From NCBI RefSeq assembly GCF_033958435.1, contig NC_134138.1, positions 188,019,298-188,083,297 of the forward strand: DNA of 64,000 bases. The letters run 5' to 3'. Both the position numbers and the translations under genes were made by a program. Within the stretch, counting starts at the first letter, position 1. Each line of letters opens with the position of its first letter. The notes beneath the pieces were generated by a model that worked only from the letters and a program-made list of their open reading frames with translations, was not told the DNA's origin and did no database searches. The DNA comes from Carettochelys insculpta (taxonomy: Eukaryota > Chordata > Testudines > Carettochelyidae). Positions 1-10,330 of this stretch are shown here, piece after piece.

Positions 1-485
1 TTTGCCCAGATATAAATGCCTACACAAGTTGCAAAGTAGTGGAGAAGTAAGCACTTTGTTTATTAATAGCCTTGAATATAGAAGCTATTTTAAAAGATGC
101 ATTCTTTCTGACACTTTTGAAAGACTGATGTTTTGAGAAGTTTTACTTGTGGAAGCCTCATTGTTTTTGTTTATAAAAAGTCAACAGTATTGCGGGTGAA
201 TCAAATCTGCATTTGATCTAAATCTACACATCAAATGCAAAGAAAATCAGAAACCTGTGAGTAGGAGGTGAAAAATTCCCAGACTGAAGTAATTGTGGAC
301 TAATCAAATGAAAGCCTTGCCTAAACACAAACGTGCATTTTTAACTAAACTGGTTTAGTTAAAGTAGAGAAAAACCACTATGGCTTCACTTTTATTTCAG
401 CTTGAAAGTGGCTTGTTGTGGCCCATCTTAAAACCAAAGTAGGTCTGGGTCAAACAACATAAATAAATAAAAAACAACAACAATA
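1..485. other. No recognised feature
   Basis: AT-rich DNA with many stops in all frames. I see no gene, RNA or clear repeat. Confidence 0.5.
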
Positions 486-695
486 ATAATGCCTAGCACT
501 TACATAGCACCTGTCATCTGTAGATCTCAAACCTCTTTACCAAGGAGGTCAGAATCAATAACCTTATGCAATGGCTGGAGGAACTAAGGTACAAAGCAGT
601 GAAGAGGTTTGCCCTGGAGGTCGGAGGCAAAGCCAGGAACATAACCCATGCATCCCCATAACCCATTGCTCTGTCCACTAGGTCACACTGCCCCC
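486..695 (-). repeat. Degenerate MIR/L2-like SINE fragment
   Basis: The stretch reads like the reverse complement of the conserved core and L2-like tail of MIR-type CORE-SINEs. It has 'cttacatagcacctgtcatc' and 'gatctcaaacctctttac', a degraded 'gaactaaggtacaaag' and a terminal 'ccactaggtcacactgcc'. These are the usual landmarks in the usual order. The divergence is high, so it is ancient. Recognised from memory of the family only. Confidence 0.55.
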
Positions 696-1164
696 ATAAG
701 CATGTCCACACAACCTTTTGCACGTTTAAATAAACTAATTTCAAATTATATACCTCCAGTTTAATGGTATAACACTTGTGTGTAGACAGCCCTCAGGTTT
801 TGGGTTTTGTTTTTTTTAAAGTTTGTTTTTGTCATGAAGTGCTCGGTGGGATGGCAGGAGATTGAACAAAGTGTACTGAGAGCCGAGAGACAGAAGATGC
901 AAAATGTCGGGAAGTCAAATAGAGAGAAAGAACTCAGTGATAAGACCACGGTGACACAAAAGACCAAAGTGGTGGGTTCTCAGCAACAGCTTTAATTTCC
1001 CAAGGAGCTCTGAGGTTTCCCCTGAAATTGTCTATTGTTTAATTGTCCTTTTAAACATACCACTGTTGAGAGCTGGTTCAGGTTTACAAAATTCATCTCT
1101 GGCATCCTTTGTGCCAAACTATTAGCATATAGCACATGGATCAGCACTAGTCCCTGTTCTAAGG
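696..1164. other. No recognised feature
   Basis: Unstructured AT-rich sequence. The short ORFs on both strands have no recognisable motif. Confidence 0.5.
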
Positions 1165-1998
1165 TAATGCTTTCATTAACGATTTAGAAGAGGGAGCGAG
1201 CAGCATGTTAATTACATGTGCAATTATCAAAAACTGGGATGAGCTGCAGATGCCGGGGAGGAGAAGGAAAATACTGCCATGAAGCCTAGGGAGATTAGCA
1301 AGATGGACAGAAAACAAAATCGGATTTAACTTTAAATACATTTGGGCAATAAACAATCAAGAACACACGTTCTTATGGGAGATAGAGACACAGCAGCATA
1401 AAGAGACTTTGAGGTAATATTACAGCAAATTAAGCAGGAGTTTGCAACATGATACTGTAACAAAAAAGCCCAATGCAATTTAGAACTGCAAAGGCATTGC
1501 ATAATGGAGTGGGGAGTTAACAGTCTGTTTATGGATGGCTCTGCTGTGATCATGGGTGAAATATTGTTTTCAGCATCAGAAAGGTGTCAGAAAACTGACC
1601 TGCTACCAAGTCCATTGAAATCAATTGAAAGTCTCCAGGGACTTCAGTGGGCTTTTGACCAGGCCCTCGAACAACATCTATGACCTGATGACTGAAAACA
1701 CTGGCTTCTGAACAACCTTACAGAGGCTATATGCATCCAATAGATTAGCTCAGAATCAACAAAAGGGTGGAACTATGGGGCTTGATAGTGTCTATCTGAA
1801 GGGCATAAACAACAGAGAGATTAATTATTGATGTTGGGTTAGGAGGGTATAGGAAGTAGCAATGGCATGCAAATAAGAAATGGAACATTTAGATAAATAT
1901 CAGAAAAAACTTCCTGACAATGAGATAATGTAGTCTTTAGAATAGTTCCCTGAGGGAAAAGACCCATCATTTAGACATTTTAAAACAGACTGGACAGA
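1165..1998 (+). repeat. Ancient CR1 LINE fragments
   Basis: The wording of the CR1 ORF2 C-terminal half can be followed in pieces. 'attaacgatttagaagaggg' corresponds to the NDLEEG motif. It is followed by a tract corresponding to 'tgaggtttaacttt', by 'gagtttgcaacatgatactg' (SLQHDTVTKKPNAI) and by 'ggcattgcataatgg'. After about 300 bp of poorly matching sequence a CR1 3'-end-like block resumes at about 1855. Stops occur throughout. It is much older than the CR1 copies at 8.2 and 36 kb. Confidence 0.55.
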
Positions 1999-2311
1999 AA
2001 TCCTAAATGCCTAAATTTTCAAACGTGCCTGATGAATAATTGTGGGTGCCCAACTTGAGGCACCTTCAAAGTATCAGATTCTTCAGAAAGCACTGTACAA
2101 TGTGCATGCATCCTTGGAAAAACCAGGCTCCTTTAATGTGTATCTATTTCACCACTTAAAATTTTGAGCCCTGTGAAATCATTAGATACTTTTGAAAATG
2201 CAGGCCAGAAAATGTCTGAGTGTAGCAGAGAGGTCTACTGGAAAAGAGATGGACTGAAAGACATAATGTAGCTTTTTCTTTTGTGTCTTGCTTGACTGTG
2301 TCTATGCACTG
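1999..2311. other. No recognised feature
   Basis: A short AT-rich spacer before Harbinger element 1. Nothing recognised. Confidence 0.5.
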
Positions 2312-2628
2312 ATTAGCCGCGTCTACACGTGCTGGCTACTTCGAAGTAGCCGCGCCAACTTCGAAATAGCGCCCGCCACGTCTACACGTGGCGGGCGCTA
2401 TTTCGAAGTTGACATCGACGTGAGGTGGCAAGACATTGAAGTCGCTATCCCCATCAGGAGATGGGAATAGCGCCCTACTTCGACGTTGAACATCGAAGTA
2501 GGGCACGTGTAGCCGATCCGCATCCCGCAACATTGAAATAGCAGGGTCCGCCATGGCGGCCATCAGCTGAGGGGTTGAGAGACGCTCTCTCCAGCCCCTG
2601 AGCTCTATGGTTGCCGCGTGCGGCGGCC

Positions 2629-2636
2629 CCTTAAAG
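2629..2636 (+). promoter_or_regulatory. TTTAA-type box before SANT gene
   Basis: CCTTAAAG lies about 115 bp upstream of the SANT ATG. Equivalent CTTTAAG or CTTAAAG boxes sit before all four genes of elements 1 and 2, so it is a candidate TATA-like core promoter. Inferred from conservation and position only. Confidence 0.35.
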
Positions 2637-2749
2637 CTCCCCACTCCCTGCCTTCCCGTGCAGGAAGCTGAGAGCGCGTGCAGGAGGCAGCAGTAACACG
2701 CGGCCAGACTGCATGCCTCCCTGCAGCCCAAAGACAGCCCGCCGCTGTG

Positions 2750-4255
2750 ATGGCCGCCTGCCAGCCCCCCAAGCGCCCCCAGGGCACCCCCCCCAAGGGG
2801 AGCCAGGGCTCCCAGCCTGGCAGCCAGCCCTGGAAGAGGCAGAGGGGCCCCTCCTGGACGGAGGCCGAGATCCGGGACCTGCTGGGGCTCTGGAGCGAGG
2901 AGGAGGTGCTCCAGGTAATGGGGAGTGAGAGGCGGAACGCAGATGCGTCACTTGGCTGGCCGAGGGCCTGGCTGCTCGGGGTCACCCTGCCCGTACTCCT
3001 AAGGTCAAGGAGCTGCGGCAGGGTTACGCCCGGGCCCAGGATGCGGCCAGCCAATCTGGGGCCGCCCCCGCCACTTGCCCCTTTTACAGGGAGCTCAGGG
3101 AAATCCTGGGCCCCTGGCACACCTCCTCCCCGCCGGCCAATCTTGACACCTCGGCCGACGAGCCCCAGCAGGCCCTGGAGGCGGAGTCCACCCCGGAGGC
3201 AAGCCCCGCACCCCAGGGCCCCCCCCAGGAGCCCACCCCTGGGATGCCGGAGGAGGAGGAGGAGGGGGAATCCTCCTCCAGTGATGGGGGGCTCCACATC
3301 GTGCTGCCATCCCAGAGCTCCAGCAGGGCGTTCACCCACAGGGTGTCCCCTGACTGTGGGAGCAGACCGTCAGGTATGTACCCCCCCCAGTGCACATCCC
3401 TGGGGTTGAGGGGTGGGGACAAGAGACATGACCAGGGCCCTCCACATGCCCAGATGACCATGGCCCCAAGGACAGCAGTGGCACGTCCCTCAGAAGAGTG
3501 CATCAGCCCCTGCCCCCCACAGCAGGACAGTGCCATGCCCCATCTCTGGGGATGTGGGGAGCGGAACCTAGGGTCCCCTGGGGGGAGGGGGTGGGACACC
3601 CAGCAGCAGCAGCAGCATCTCCCGGGGACGGGGATGGGGAAGCAGCAGCAGAGGGGTGGGGGGAAAAGGGCCACGGCTCGGGGGCCACACTAACGGCTGT
3701 CTCCACTCTTCTTCCCCCCCTCTGTTCCACAGCTGCACCATCGGAGGGCCCGGAGAGTGCCGGTGAGGTGTCAGTGGTCCCAGAGAGCCCACCGGGGCCA
3801 TCGATGCAGGCCACCCCTCGGCGGAGCACCGACCAGCCCCAGAGCGGGGCCAACGTCAGACCCAGCACCACCACCGGACGGCGACGGACCCCCAGCTGCT
3901 GGCGACCCTCCGGCGACAGCTGGAGGTATCGGAGCAGCGCCTGCGGGTGGACGAGCGGCACCTACAACTGCAGGAGCGGGCGCTGGCCTGGCGCCCGGAG
4001 GCATGGGGGGCCTTCATGCACACTTTTGAGCGCATAGCAGACTACCTGGCCCCCCATGCCATGCCGCCCACCGCTCTGCCCGCCCTGCCTGCTCCACCCG
4101 CCGCTCCACCCGCTGTTCCACCTGCCATCCCACCGCCATCCGCCACCGAGGGGCCTTCCACCGAGGGGGACCTGGGGCCTGCTGACACCTGCCGGCCGTA
4201 TCTGCCGGTTCACCCGGCCCCCAGCCAGCCTCGGCCAGGGCTGAGGCCGAGGTGA
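2750..4255 (+). pseudogene. Myb/SANT-like DNA-binding protein of Harbinger element 1
   Basis: This is the second gene of the transposon. In PIF/Harbinger elements this Myb-like protein binds DNA and helps the transposase reach the nucleus and the ends. The start ATG at 2750 opens MAACQPPKRPQG. A trihelix-type SANT domain follows, with RGPSWTEAEIRDLLGLW, then EEEVLQVM and RRNADA. Compared with element 2, 17 nt are missing between 2948 and 3020, which frameshifts the gene and removes the DHVRSK segment. Downstream in a new frame are CPFYRELREILG, an acidic Glu/Ser run near 3248-3290, a GT-AG intron (3374-3732), and an exon 2 with an amphipathic helix-rich stretch (QLLATLRRQLEVSEQRLRVD) and a proline-rich C-terminus ending at TGA 4253-4255. 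Exon 2 carries at least one further frame change near 3840-3890. Family assignment is strong; the exact exon limits are inference. Confidence 0.82.
3374..3732 (+). other. Predicted GT-AG intron in SANT gene
   Basis: The donor CAG|GTATGTA follows the codons for SRPS. The acceptor, a pyrimidine tract plus CCACAG, precedes the APSEGPES codons. It is 359 nt long and in phase 1. Element 2 has the same donor and an acceptor at the same codon, which supports a real intron. Confidence 0.7.
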
Positions 4256-4440
4256 GGGTCGCACCCACCAACCCCAAGCGCTGGACAGTAGGGGGTGCGG
4301 GGCCCAGGACGTGGCCCCCCCTCCCCCTTTGTACATATCCCCATTATGTTGTATATAGTTTGTATTAGACCCCTGTTATTTTATAATACCTGCCCCCCCA
4401 TGTAAATAGTTCTCCCCTTCCTTGTGTTCCACTATTTATC

Positions 4441-4444
<4 letters not shown>

Positions 4445-4486
<42 letters not shown>
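4445..4486. repeat. (AT)n microsatellite
   Basis: About 20 AT dinucleotides in the gap between the converging 3' ends of the two Harbinger genes. Confidence 0.95.
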
Positions 4487-4489
<3 letters not shown>

Positions 4490-4542
4490 AGTAATAATAA
4501 GAGAACTCACTGTTTTGTGGTTTCACGAACAACAGGTCTATT

Positions 4543-4548
4543 TTTATT
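4543..4548 (-). promoter_or_regulatory. Polyadenylation signal AATAAA
   Basis: AATAAA on the minus strand, about 105 nt past the transposase stop codon. The position is right for ending that transcript before it reads into the converging gene. Confidence 0.5.
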
Positions 4549-4652
4549 TGCAAGAAAAGTGGGGGGGTTGCTCTTGGGTGCTCTGTGGTGTGGGCGTAGG
4601 GGCAGGGAGTGTTGTGGAGGATGGGGGGGTACAGTGGGGGGCCTGCCAGCGT

Positions 4653-6059
4653 TCACCCCGTGGCCTGGTCAAAATGGGCCCGCAGGGCCTCCCGGACCCG
4701 GCTCCCCTTGGGGTCCACCTGATGACTGGGGGCAGCGGGTGGCTGCACGTCAGCCCTGCCAGCCTCCACAGCCCAGCCCTGAAAGAATGCCTCCCCCTTG
4801 CTCTCCACCAGGTTGTGGAGTGCGCTGCATGTGCCCACAATCTGGGGGATGTTGGTGGGGCCCACATCAAGGCGGGTGAGGAGACACCTCCTGCGCCCTT
4901 TGAGGCGGCCAAAAGTGCGCTCAACCACCTGGCGCGCATGGTTCAGGCGCGTGTTGAAGCGCTCCTGGCTGGCTGTGAGATGGCCCGTGTAAGGGTGCAT
5001 GAGCCAGGGCCGGAGAGGGTATGCTGTGTCTGCGACGACACAGAGGGGCATGGTGGTGTCCCCCACAGGGATCTCCCACTGGGGGATGTAGGTCCCAGCC
5101 TCCAGCTGGCGGCACAGGCCCGAATTCCTGAATGCCTGGGCGTCGTGGGTGCTACCAGGCCAGCCAACATAAATGTCCAGGAAGCGGCCCCGGCTGTCCA
5201 CCCAGGCCTGGAGGACCACCGAATGGTAGCCCTTCCTGTTCAGGAAGCGTCCTCCACTGTCCTCCGGAGCTCAGATGGGGACATGGGTCCCATCCAGAGC
5301 CCTGAAGCAATTTGGGAAACCCAGGGTGGCAAACCCCGCGATGGCGGCATCCGGGTCCCCAAGCCACACGAGCCCATGGAGGAGCACAGCGTTGATGGCA
5401 CGGACAACCTGCAGGGGAAGGACATGGGAGAGCACCAATAAGGGGTGTGCAGGGTGTGTCTGGCCCTCCCCCCCAGGGCTCCCCTCCACCCCCCAGGGCT
5501 CCCCTCCACCCCCAGGGATCCCCTTCCCCCGCAGGGCTGCCTCTCCCTCCCCGTGGGTCCTCTTACCTCCGTGAGGACAGCCCCCATGGTGGCCTTGCCG
5601 ATGTCAAACTGCTGCCCCATGGATTGGTAGCTGTCTGGAGTGGCCAGCTTCCAGACAGCGATGCCGACCTGTTTCTCCACGCTGAGGGCACGCCGCATGG
5701 TGGTTTCCTGGTGCCTCAGTGTGGGGGTGAGCCACTGGTAGAGCTCCAGGAATGTCTGCCAGCTCATACGAAAGTTCTGGAGCCAGCGGTCGTCGTCCCA
5801 CTCGCCGAGCACCAGCTGCTCCCACCAGTCGGTGCTCGTGGGGTAGCTCCACAGCCGGCGGCGTGTGCAGCGGGGGGGGCGGGGTCCGGAGGACAGCAGG
5901 GTCTGGGGTTACTTCTTCCTCCCCTGGGGGCAGCTCCCCTTCCACGAATAAAAGGTGATCAGCTGCCTCCTGCATGGCATTGAGCAGGGTGAGCAATGCT
6001 CCTGCAGGGGCGGCTGGGTGGACCTCTGGCTGCTGCTGCTGCTGCTGCTGGGGGTCCAT
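4653..6059 (-). pseudogene. PIF/Harbinger DDE transposase, element 1 (broken)
   Basis: This is a DDE_Tnp_4-type nuclease that would cut the transposon ends. The ATG at 6059 opens MDPQ plus a polyglutamine run from CTG/CAG repeats, then an acidic and proline-rich linker. The core has GEWDDDRWLQNFRMS, an HTH-like stretch (SVEKQVGIAVWKLATPDSY, then GQQFDIGKATMGAVL), the first catalytic Asp in LDGTHVPI, GWPGSTHD, a second Asp in ADTAYPLRPW, and the Glu in RQVVERTFGRLKG. It ends in RAHFDQATG. Three things are odd. The N-terminus is out of frame with the core. A TGA at 5271-5273 follows DGTHVPI. A 158-nt GT-AG intron (5409-5566) must be spliced to keep frame. It resembles vertebrate HARBI1 in layout, but is clearly the transposon's own gene. 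Confidence 0.88.
5409..5566 (-). other. Predicted GT-AG intron in transposase
   Basis: On the minus strand GAG|GTAAGAGG starts and CCCTGCAG|GTT ends a 158-nt segment of short C-rich tandem repeats near 5455-5545. The length is not a multiple of three, so the core can be read through only if this segment is removed. Confidence 0.75.
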
Positions 6060-6136
6060 AACTGCTTCGTCGAGGTGTGCATGCCTATGGCTCTGCAAAC
6101 CGCGTGCTGTGCAGGCTGAGTGTGTCTGGGAGGGGC

Positions 6137-6145
6137 CCTTTAAGG
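6137..6145 (-). promoter_or_regulatory. TTTAA-type box before transposase
   Basis: CCTTTAAGG lies about 80 bp upstream of the transposase ATG. The same box occupies the same place in element 2 and in the deletion derivatives. It is a candidate core promoter. Confidence 0.35.
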
Positions 6146-6391
6146 CAGCGGCTAGCTGTTGCCCCGGAAGCGCTAGTCCGCCCTGTGACCCTGTCTTCCG
6201 CTGTTCCTGGCACCCTTATTTCGATGTGTGCCGCTTTGGCATGTAGATGCTCCCCTGCAGCGCCTACTTCGATGTGGTGCTGCCCAACGTCGACATTGAA
6301 TGTCGACGGCACCAACCCTGGAGGACGTGTAGAAGCTAGTCATCGAAATAGCTTATTTCGATGTCGCCATTCATGTGTAGACGTAGCTATT

Positions 6392-6899
6392 CTGTGCTAA
6401 AAAAGAAAAATACACCGTTATTTGGGATATAAAGTAATGCACAAGACGTTCAATAGCTATATTTTCCTGACACTGATTCCACATGCTGCTAGTTCTAAAA
6501 CTGGCCATAAGTTATAGAGTTAAAGATAAATTATGTACAGTCCTGAAATATAGAAGAGTATCTCAGACAAAGGTGCTAGCCTTTTCTGCTACAATGAGAG
6601 GTTTGTAGAAAAAAGGAAATTAAGTGGGCACCATTTTTGTTGCTTTCACTCACTTTTTTACTTTTTAACACAGTACCAAACACAAATTTAAAGAACGATT
6701 TTTTTTTTTGCATTTGACAACTAGAAAATGTCCCCACAAAGTTCACATTGTTTCATATAGAAACTAGGATTCAGACTACCGCAGTTGTTAATTCACCATC
6801 AACTGAAATGTTTTTAAAGGTGGCAATTGACGACAGAGGTATAATATGTGACAACAATAAATTGATGCTGATAATACAGAGTGCAGTTTTTGGCCCCTC
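6392..6899. other. No recognised feature
   Basis: AT-rich flank of element 1 with no gene or repeat that I can name. Confidence 0.5.
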
Positions 6900-7430
6900 C
6901 TTATGAAAAAAAGATTGAAACATGGGGAAAGTTCAAAGAAAGGCAAATAAAATGACAAAAGGGCTAGAATGCAGTGTTGTCATAACCGGGTCGGTCCCAG
7001 GATGTTAGCGTGACTATGTGAGCATGGTCCAATAAAACTTTCACTCACTTTGATTCTAAAAGTGCTAAAAGAAATGAAAGATACTTGATAGAATTATTTA
7101 TATAACCAGTGGGAAAAGGGCAATTTTAAGCCGATTACAAATACTTGAGAGCTATTGGAGAATGGAGAAGAAAGGACTGTCTTCTGCAGTCCAACAAGGC
7201 ATTATGATGTAAACATTAAGATAGACACACTCAGGTTAAACATGAGACAACAATTAAGAATCATGGCAATTAGGCAATCAAATAAGCTGACTAGGGAGTT
7301 ACATTAGAGGTTTTCAAAGATTCATTAGATGAAGTCCCAGTGGGATTATCATACAAAAAGATGCAGAGGAACTTGAATAGATGACCTGAGGGGCCTTCTC
7401 CAACCCTATCATCTATGCTGTTATGATTTA
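6900..7430 (+). repeat. Degenerate CR1 3' part with nested fragment
   Basis: A CR1-like block ('gttcaaagaaaggcaaataa', 'aaaatgacaaaagggc') opens the stretch. A CR1 tail closes it ('gaggttttcaaagattcat', 'agatgacctgaggggcc', 'ctatgctgttatgattt'). Sequence near 6972-7055 belongs to another repeat family. Both halves are strongly diverged. Confidence 0.5.
6976..7055 (-). repeat. Tail fragment, PLE-like family 2
   Basis: It contains 'cggtcccaggatgttag' and 'tccaataaaactttcac', shared with the copies at 10.1, 18.1 and 22.3 kb. It sits inside the CR1 remnant. The PLE assignment is inference from the tail style. Confidence 0.4.
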
Positions 7431-8171
7431 TTCCGAGCAGAATATTTTGGACTCTCATGAATTACTGGCTGAATATCCTGGATACTGGTATACATTAGTT
7501 TATTTGTAGCATGCATAAAACTGAGCCAAATGCTGTTTTGGAAGTGCTTGATCTACAGTATTCAATACTTCCTAAACTCTGTTTCATAGAGTGACTCAGA
7601 GGCAGGACTGTTATAATAGCAGAACAAAAAGCTATTTTGGTTTTAGATTAGGTTATGGAAAGGAGGAGACTTTCCCCCACGCAACAAGGGAGTGAATACA
7701 ACAATTTCATGGACAGTTTTACAGCCATTCTTTTAAATACATGAACAGCCTCCAAATAAACCAGTTCTACAGTCAGTATTTTAGAGAAAATATTTAAAAG
7801 GAGGAGAAGGGCAATGTACCAAATGAACAAAGTTAATAATAGTTACTTTTGCTTCTTTGTTACTAAGATAAGACAAACTTTTCCCAGCACCTTTCAGCCA
7901 TCCTTGAAATAATCATGATAATTTCCTTCTAAGAACTCCATCCATCCATTGTTTATAATTTTCATTATCGCTATAAAACTGTGTGAGCAAAAAAACGCAG
8001 CTTCCTTTTCCTTAACATGTAATCTTTCTCCCATAGACATGTGCCAAAATGGTGTTTCGCAAGCCTAAGAAAGTAACAATTTGTTAATCCTAAGGAAAAC
8101 TGTGAGTGAGTATCCTGAACTGCCTAGGAGACAGATATAAATTCATGATTTTTATTGTAATTAGGAAGCTA
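7431..8171. other. No recognised feature
   Basis: AT-rich sequence with no recognisable repeat or coding signal. Confidence 0.5.
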
Positions 8172-9680
8172 GATCATAGAATCATAGAATCACAGAACTG
8201 GAAGGGACCTCAAGAGGTCATTGAGTCCAGCCCCCTGCCCCAAGTAGGATCAACCCCAACTAAGTCATCCCAGCCATGACTATGTCAAGCCGGGATTTAA
8301 AAACCTCCAGGGATGGAGATTCCACCACCTCCCTAAGCAACGCATACCAGTGTTTCACCACCCTTCTGATGAAGTAGTTTTTCCTAATATCCAACCTACT
8401 CCTCCTCTTCTGCAACTTCAGACCATTACCCCTTGTTCTGCTGTCTGTTGCCACTGAGAACAGTTTCACTCCATCCTTTTTAGAGCACCCCTTAAGGAAA
8501 TTGAAGGCTGCTATTAAATCACCCCTCAGTCTTCTCTTCTGCAAACTAAATAAGCCCAAATCCCTCAGCCTCTCCTCATACGTCATGTGCTCCAGCCCCT
8601 TAATCATTTTCGTTGTCCTCTGCTAAACCTGCTCCAGCACATCCACATCCTTTCTATACTGGGGGGCCCAAAACTATACTCCAGATGTGGCCTCATCAGT
8701 GCCAAATAGAGGGGAACAACAACTTCTTTAAATCTGCTCGAAATGCTCCTCCTAATGCGTCCTAATATGCCATTGGTCCTCTTGGCTACAAGGGCGCACT
8801 GTTTACTCACGTCTAGCCTTTCATCTACTGTAATCCCTAGCTCCCTTTCTGCTGTACTGCTGCTTAGCCAGTCAGTCCCCAGCCTATAACAATGCCTGGG
8901 ATTCTTCCGTCCCAGGCATGGTACTCTACAGTTTTCCTTGTTGAACCACACCACATTTCTTTTGGCCCAATCCTCCAATTTATCCAGGTCATTCTGGATC
9001 TTATCTCTACCCTCTAACTTATCTATCTCTCTCCTTAGCTTGGTGTCATCCACAAACTTGCTGAGGGTGCAATCCAGTCCCTCATTCAGTAATTAAAAAA
9101 GACATTGAACAACACTGGCCCCAGAACTGAGCCTTGGGCACTCCACTTGAAACCGACCACCATCCAGATATTGAACCATGGACCACTATCCATTGGGCCT
9201 GATCATGAAGCCAGCTTTCTATCCATCTTAGAGTCCATGTATCCAAACCTACTTCCTTAACTTATGGGCAAGAATGTCGTGGGAGACTGTATCAAAAGCT
9301 TTACTGAAGTCAAGGTATATCACATCCACTGACTTCACCATGTCCACAGAGCCAGTTATCTCATCATAGAAGCTAATCAGATTGGTAAGACAGGACTTGC
9401 CCTTGGTGAATCCATGTTGACTACTTTTGATCACTTTCCCCTCTTCCAGGTGCTCCAAAATGGATTCCTTAAGGATCCCTTCCATTATGTTCCCAGGTAC
9501 TGAGGTAAAGCTGATCGGTCTGTAGTTCCCTGGATTGTCATTCTTTCCTTTTTTAAAGATGGGGACTACATTTGCCTTTTTCCAATCATCTGGAATCTCC
9601 CCCAGTCTCCAAGAGTCTTCAAAGATGATGACCAAAGGGTCGGCAATGACATCTGCCAATTCCCTCAGTACCCTGGGGTG
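8172..9680 (-). mobile_element. 5'-truncated CR1 LINE
   Basis: Read on the minus strand, the copy runs from the reverse-transcriptase fingers to a CR1 3' end with the family's ATTCTATGAT-type terminal repeat (8172-8200). The 5' end stops inside the RT domain, as in most CR1 copies. No target duplication is obvious, which is normal for CR1. The reading frame is far better preserved than in the 1.2-kb or 6.9-kb copies. Confidence 0.93.
8260..9659 (-). pseudogene. CR1 reverse transcriptase remnant
   Basis: Three open stretches in order make up the C-terminal half of CR1 ORF2. The first (9659-9249) has IPDDWKKANVVPIFKKG, NYRPIS and LDFSKAFDTVSHD. The next (9053-8604) begins at the catalytic FVDDTKL, where most CR1s have FADD. 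It continues through FNKENCRV, ERELGITVDERL and LALMRPHLEY. The last (8607-8260) has [22 protein letters not shown] and ends in the usual CR1 C-terminus. Stops and frameshifts lie between 9249 and 9053 and near 8605. The endonuclease and ORF1 are absent. The gene is dead. Confidence 0.9.
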
Positions 9681-10133
9681 ATTATGGTGTTGAATAAGAC
9701 CAAGCTATTTACACATAGTTTCCTTTAGTACTTTAACGTGAATGTCTATAGAAACCAGGATTCAGATCTCTGTTCAATACCATATCATGTGCAAGAGACA
9801 ATTAAGAATGCCTAATACCATGTTTGAGTCACCAATCGTTTATAACGTTTAGAAAGATAGAGTTTTTGCATTTGAAAGTGGCATGGTACTGGACAAAGTA
9901 ATGCAAAGGCTAGACTGCCACACTCACAGAAGAACTGTATAATTCAGAGTTAATTCTACTTTTGGTTTGAGACATGATGGAAATAAGAGCAAGCCATTCA
10001 TTCATCAGACTTCTCTTTGTCTTATGAGTCTGGATAGACCATGATATGGGTAATGGGATGCAGTGTTTTTAATCTCTTGGTCACTGATTTGAATACAGCT
10101 ACTATGGTAGCTGCAGCTGACAGACAAGACTAT
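9681..10133. other. No recognised feature
   Basis: Unique-looking AT-rich sequence. Nothing recognised. Confidence 0.5.
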
Positions 10134-10312
10134 TTGGTAGTTGTGGTGTTGTAGCTGTGCTAGTGCCAGGATATATGAGTGACAAGGTGAGTGAGGTAAC
10201 GTTTTATTGAACCAATTTCTGTTGGTGAGAGACAAGCTTTTGTGCTTGTACAGAGCTCTTGTTCAGGTCTGGAAAGGTTCTCAGAGACCTGCAGCTAAAC
10301 ACAAGAGAGAAT
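10134..10312 (-). repeat. Tail fragment, PLE-like family 2
   Basis: It reads 'gtagctgtgctagtgccagg', 'acaaggtgagtgaggtaac', 'aaccaatttctgttggtg' and 'gagctcttgttcaggtc'. The same string of landmarks appears in the other orientation at 22268-22520. The 'gtagctgtg...' antisense 3' end resembles that of the PLE family at 11.9 kb, but no coding region is attached. Confidence 0.45.
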
Positions 10313-10330
10313 AGACTGTTTAGTGTAAGG

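Larger units (their letters stand above)
2315..6388 (-). mobile_element. Two-gene PIF/Harbinger transposon, element 1
   Basis: A 4,074-bp element with matching ends: AGCCGCGTCTACACG at the left and AGCTACGTCTACACA as the reverse complement of the right end. A 3-bp direct repeat ATT (2312-2314 and 6389-6391) flanks it, as expected for PIF/Harbinger. Behind each terminus lie short palindromes built from TTCGAA and TCGA. Inside are a Myb/SANT-like gene on the plus strand and a DDE transposase gene on the minus strand, converging on an AT microsatellite. Its GC content and CpG density are far above the flanks. Both genes are broken, so this copy is probably not autonomous now. The strand given is that of the transposase. 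Confidence 0.93.

Noticed and set aside
4422..5441. 339-codon plus-strand ORF
   Set aside because: It is the antisense of the element 1 transposase exon and has no recognisable domain.
4653..6059. Host HARBI1 gene
   Set aside because: The protein resembles HARBI1 in layout, but it lies between transposon TIRs with a target duplication, next to a SANT gene, and has a stop. It is the transposon's own copy.
2315..6388. CpG island marking a host promoter
   Set aside because: The high GC and CpG content coincides exactly with the transposon limits and its coding sequence.
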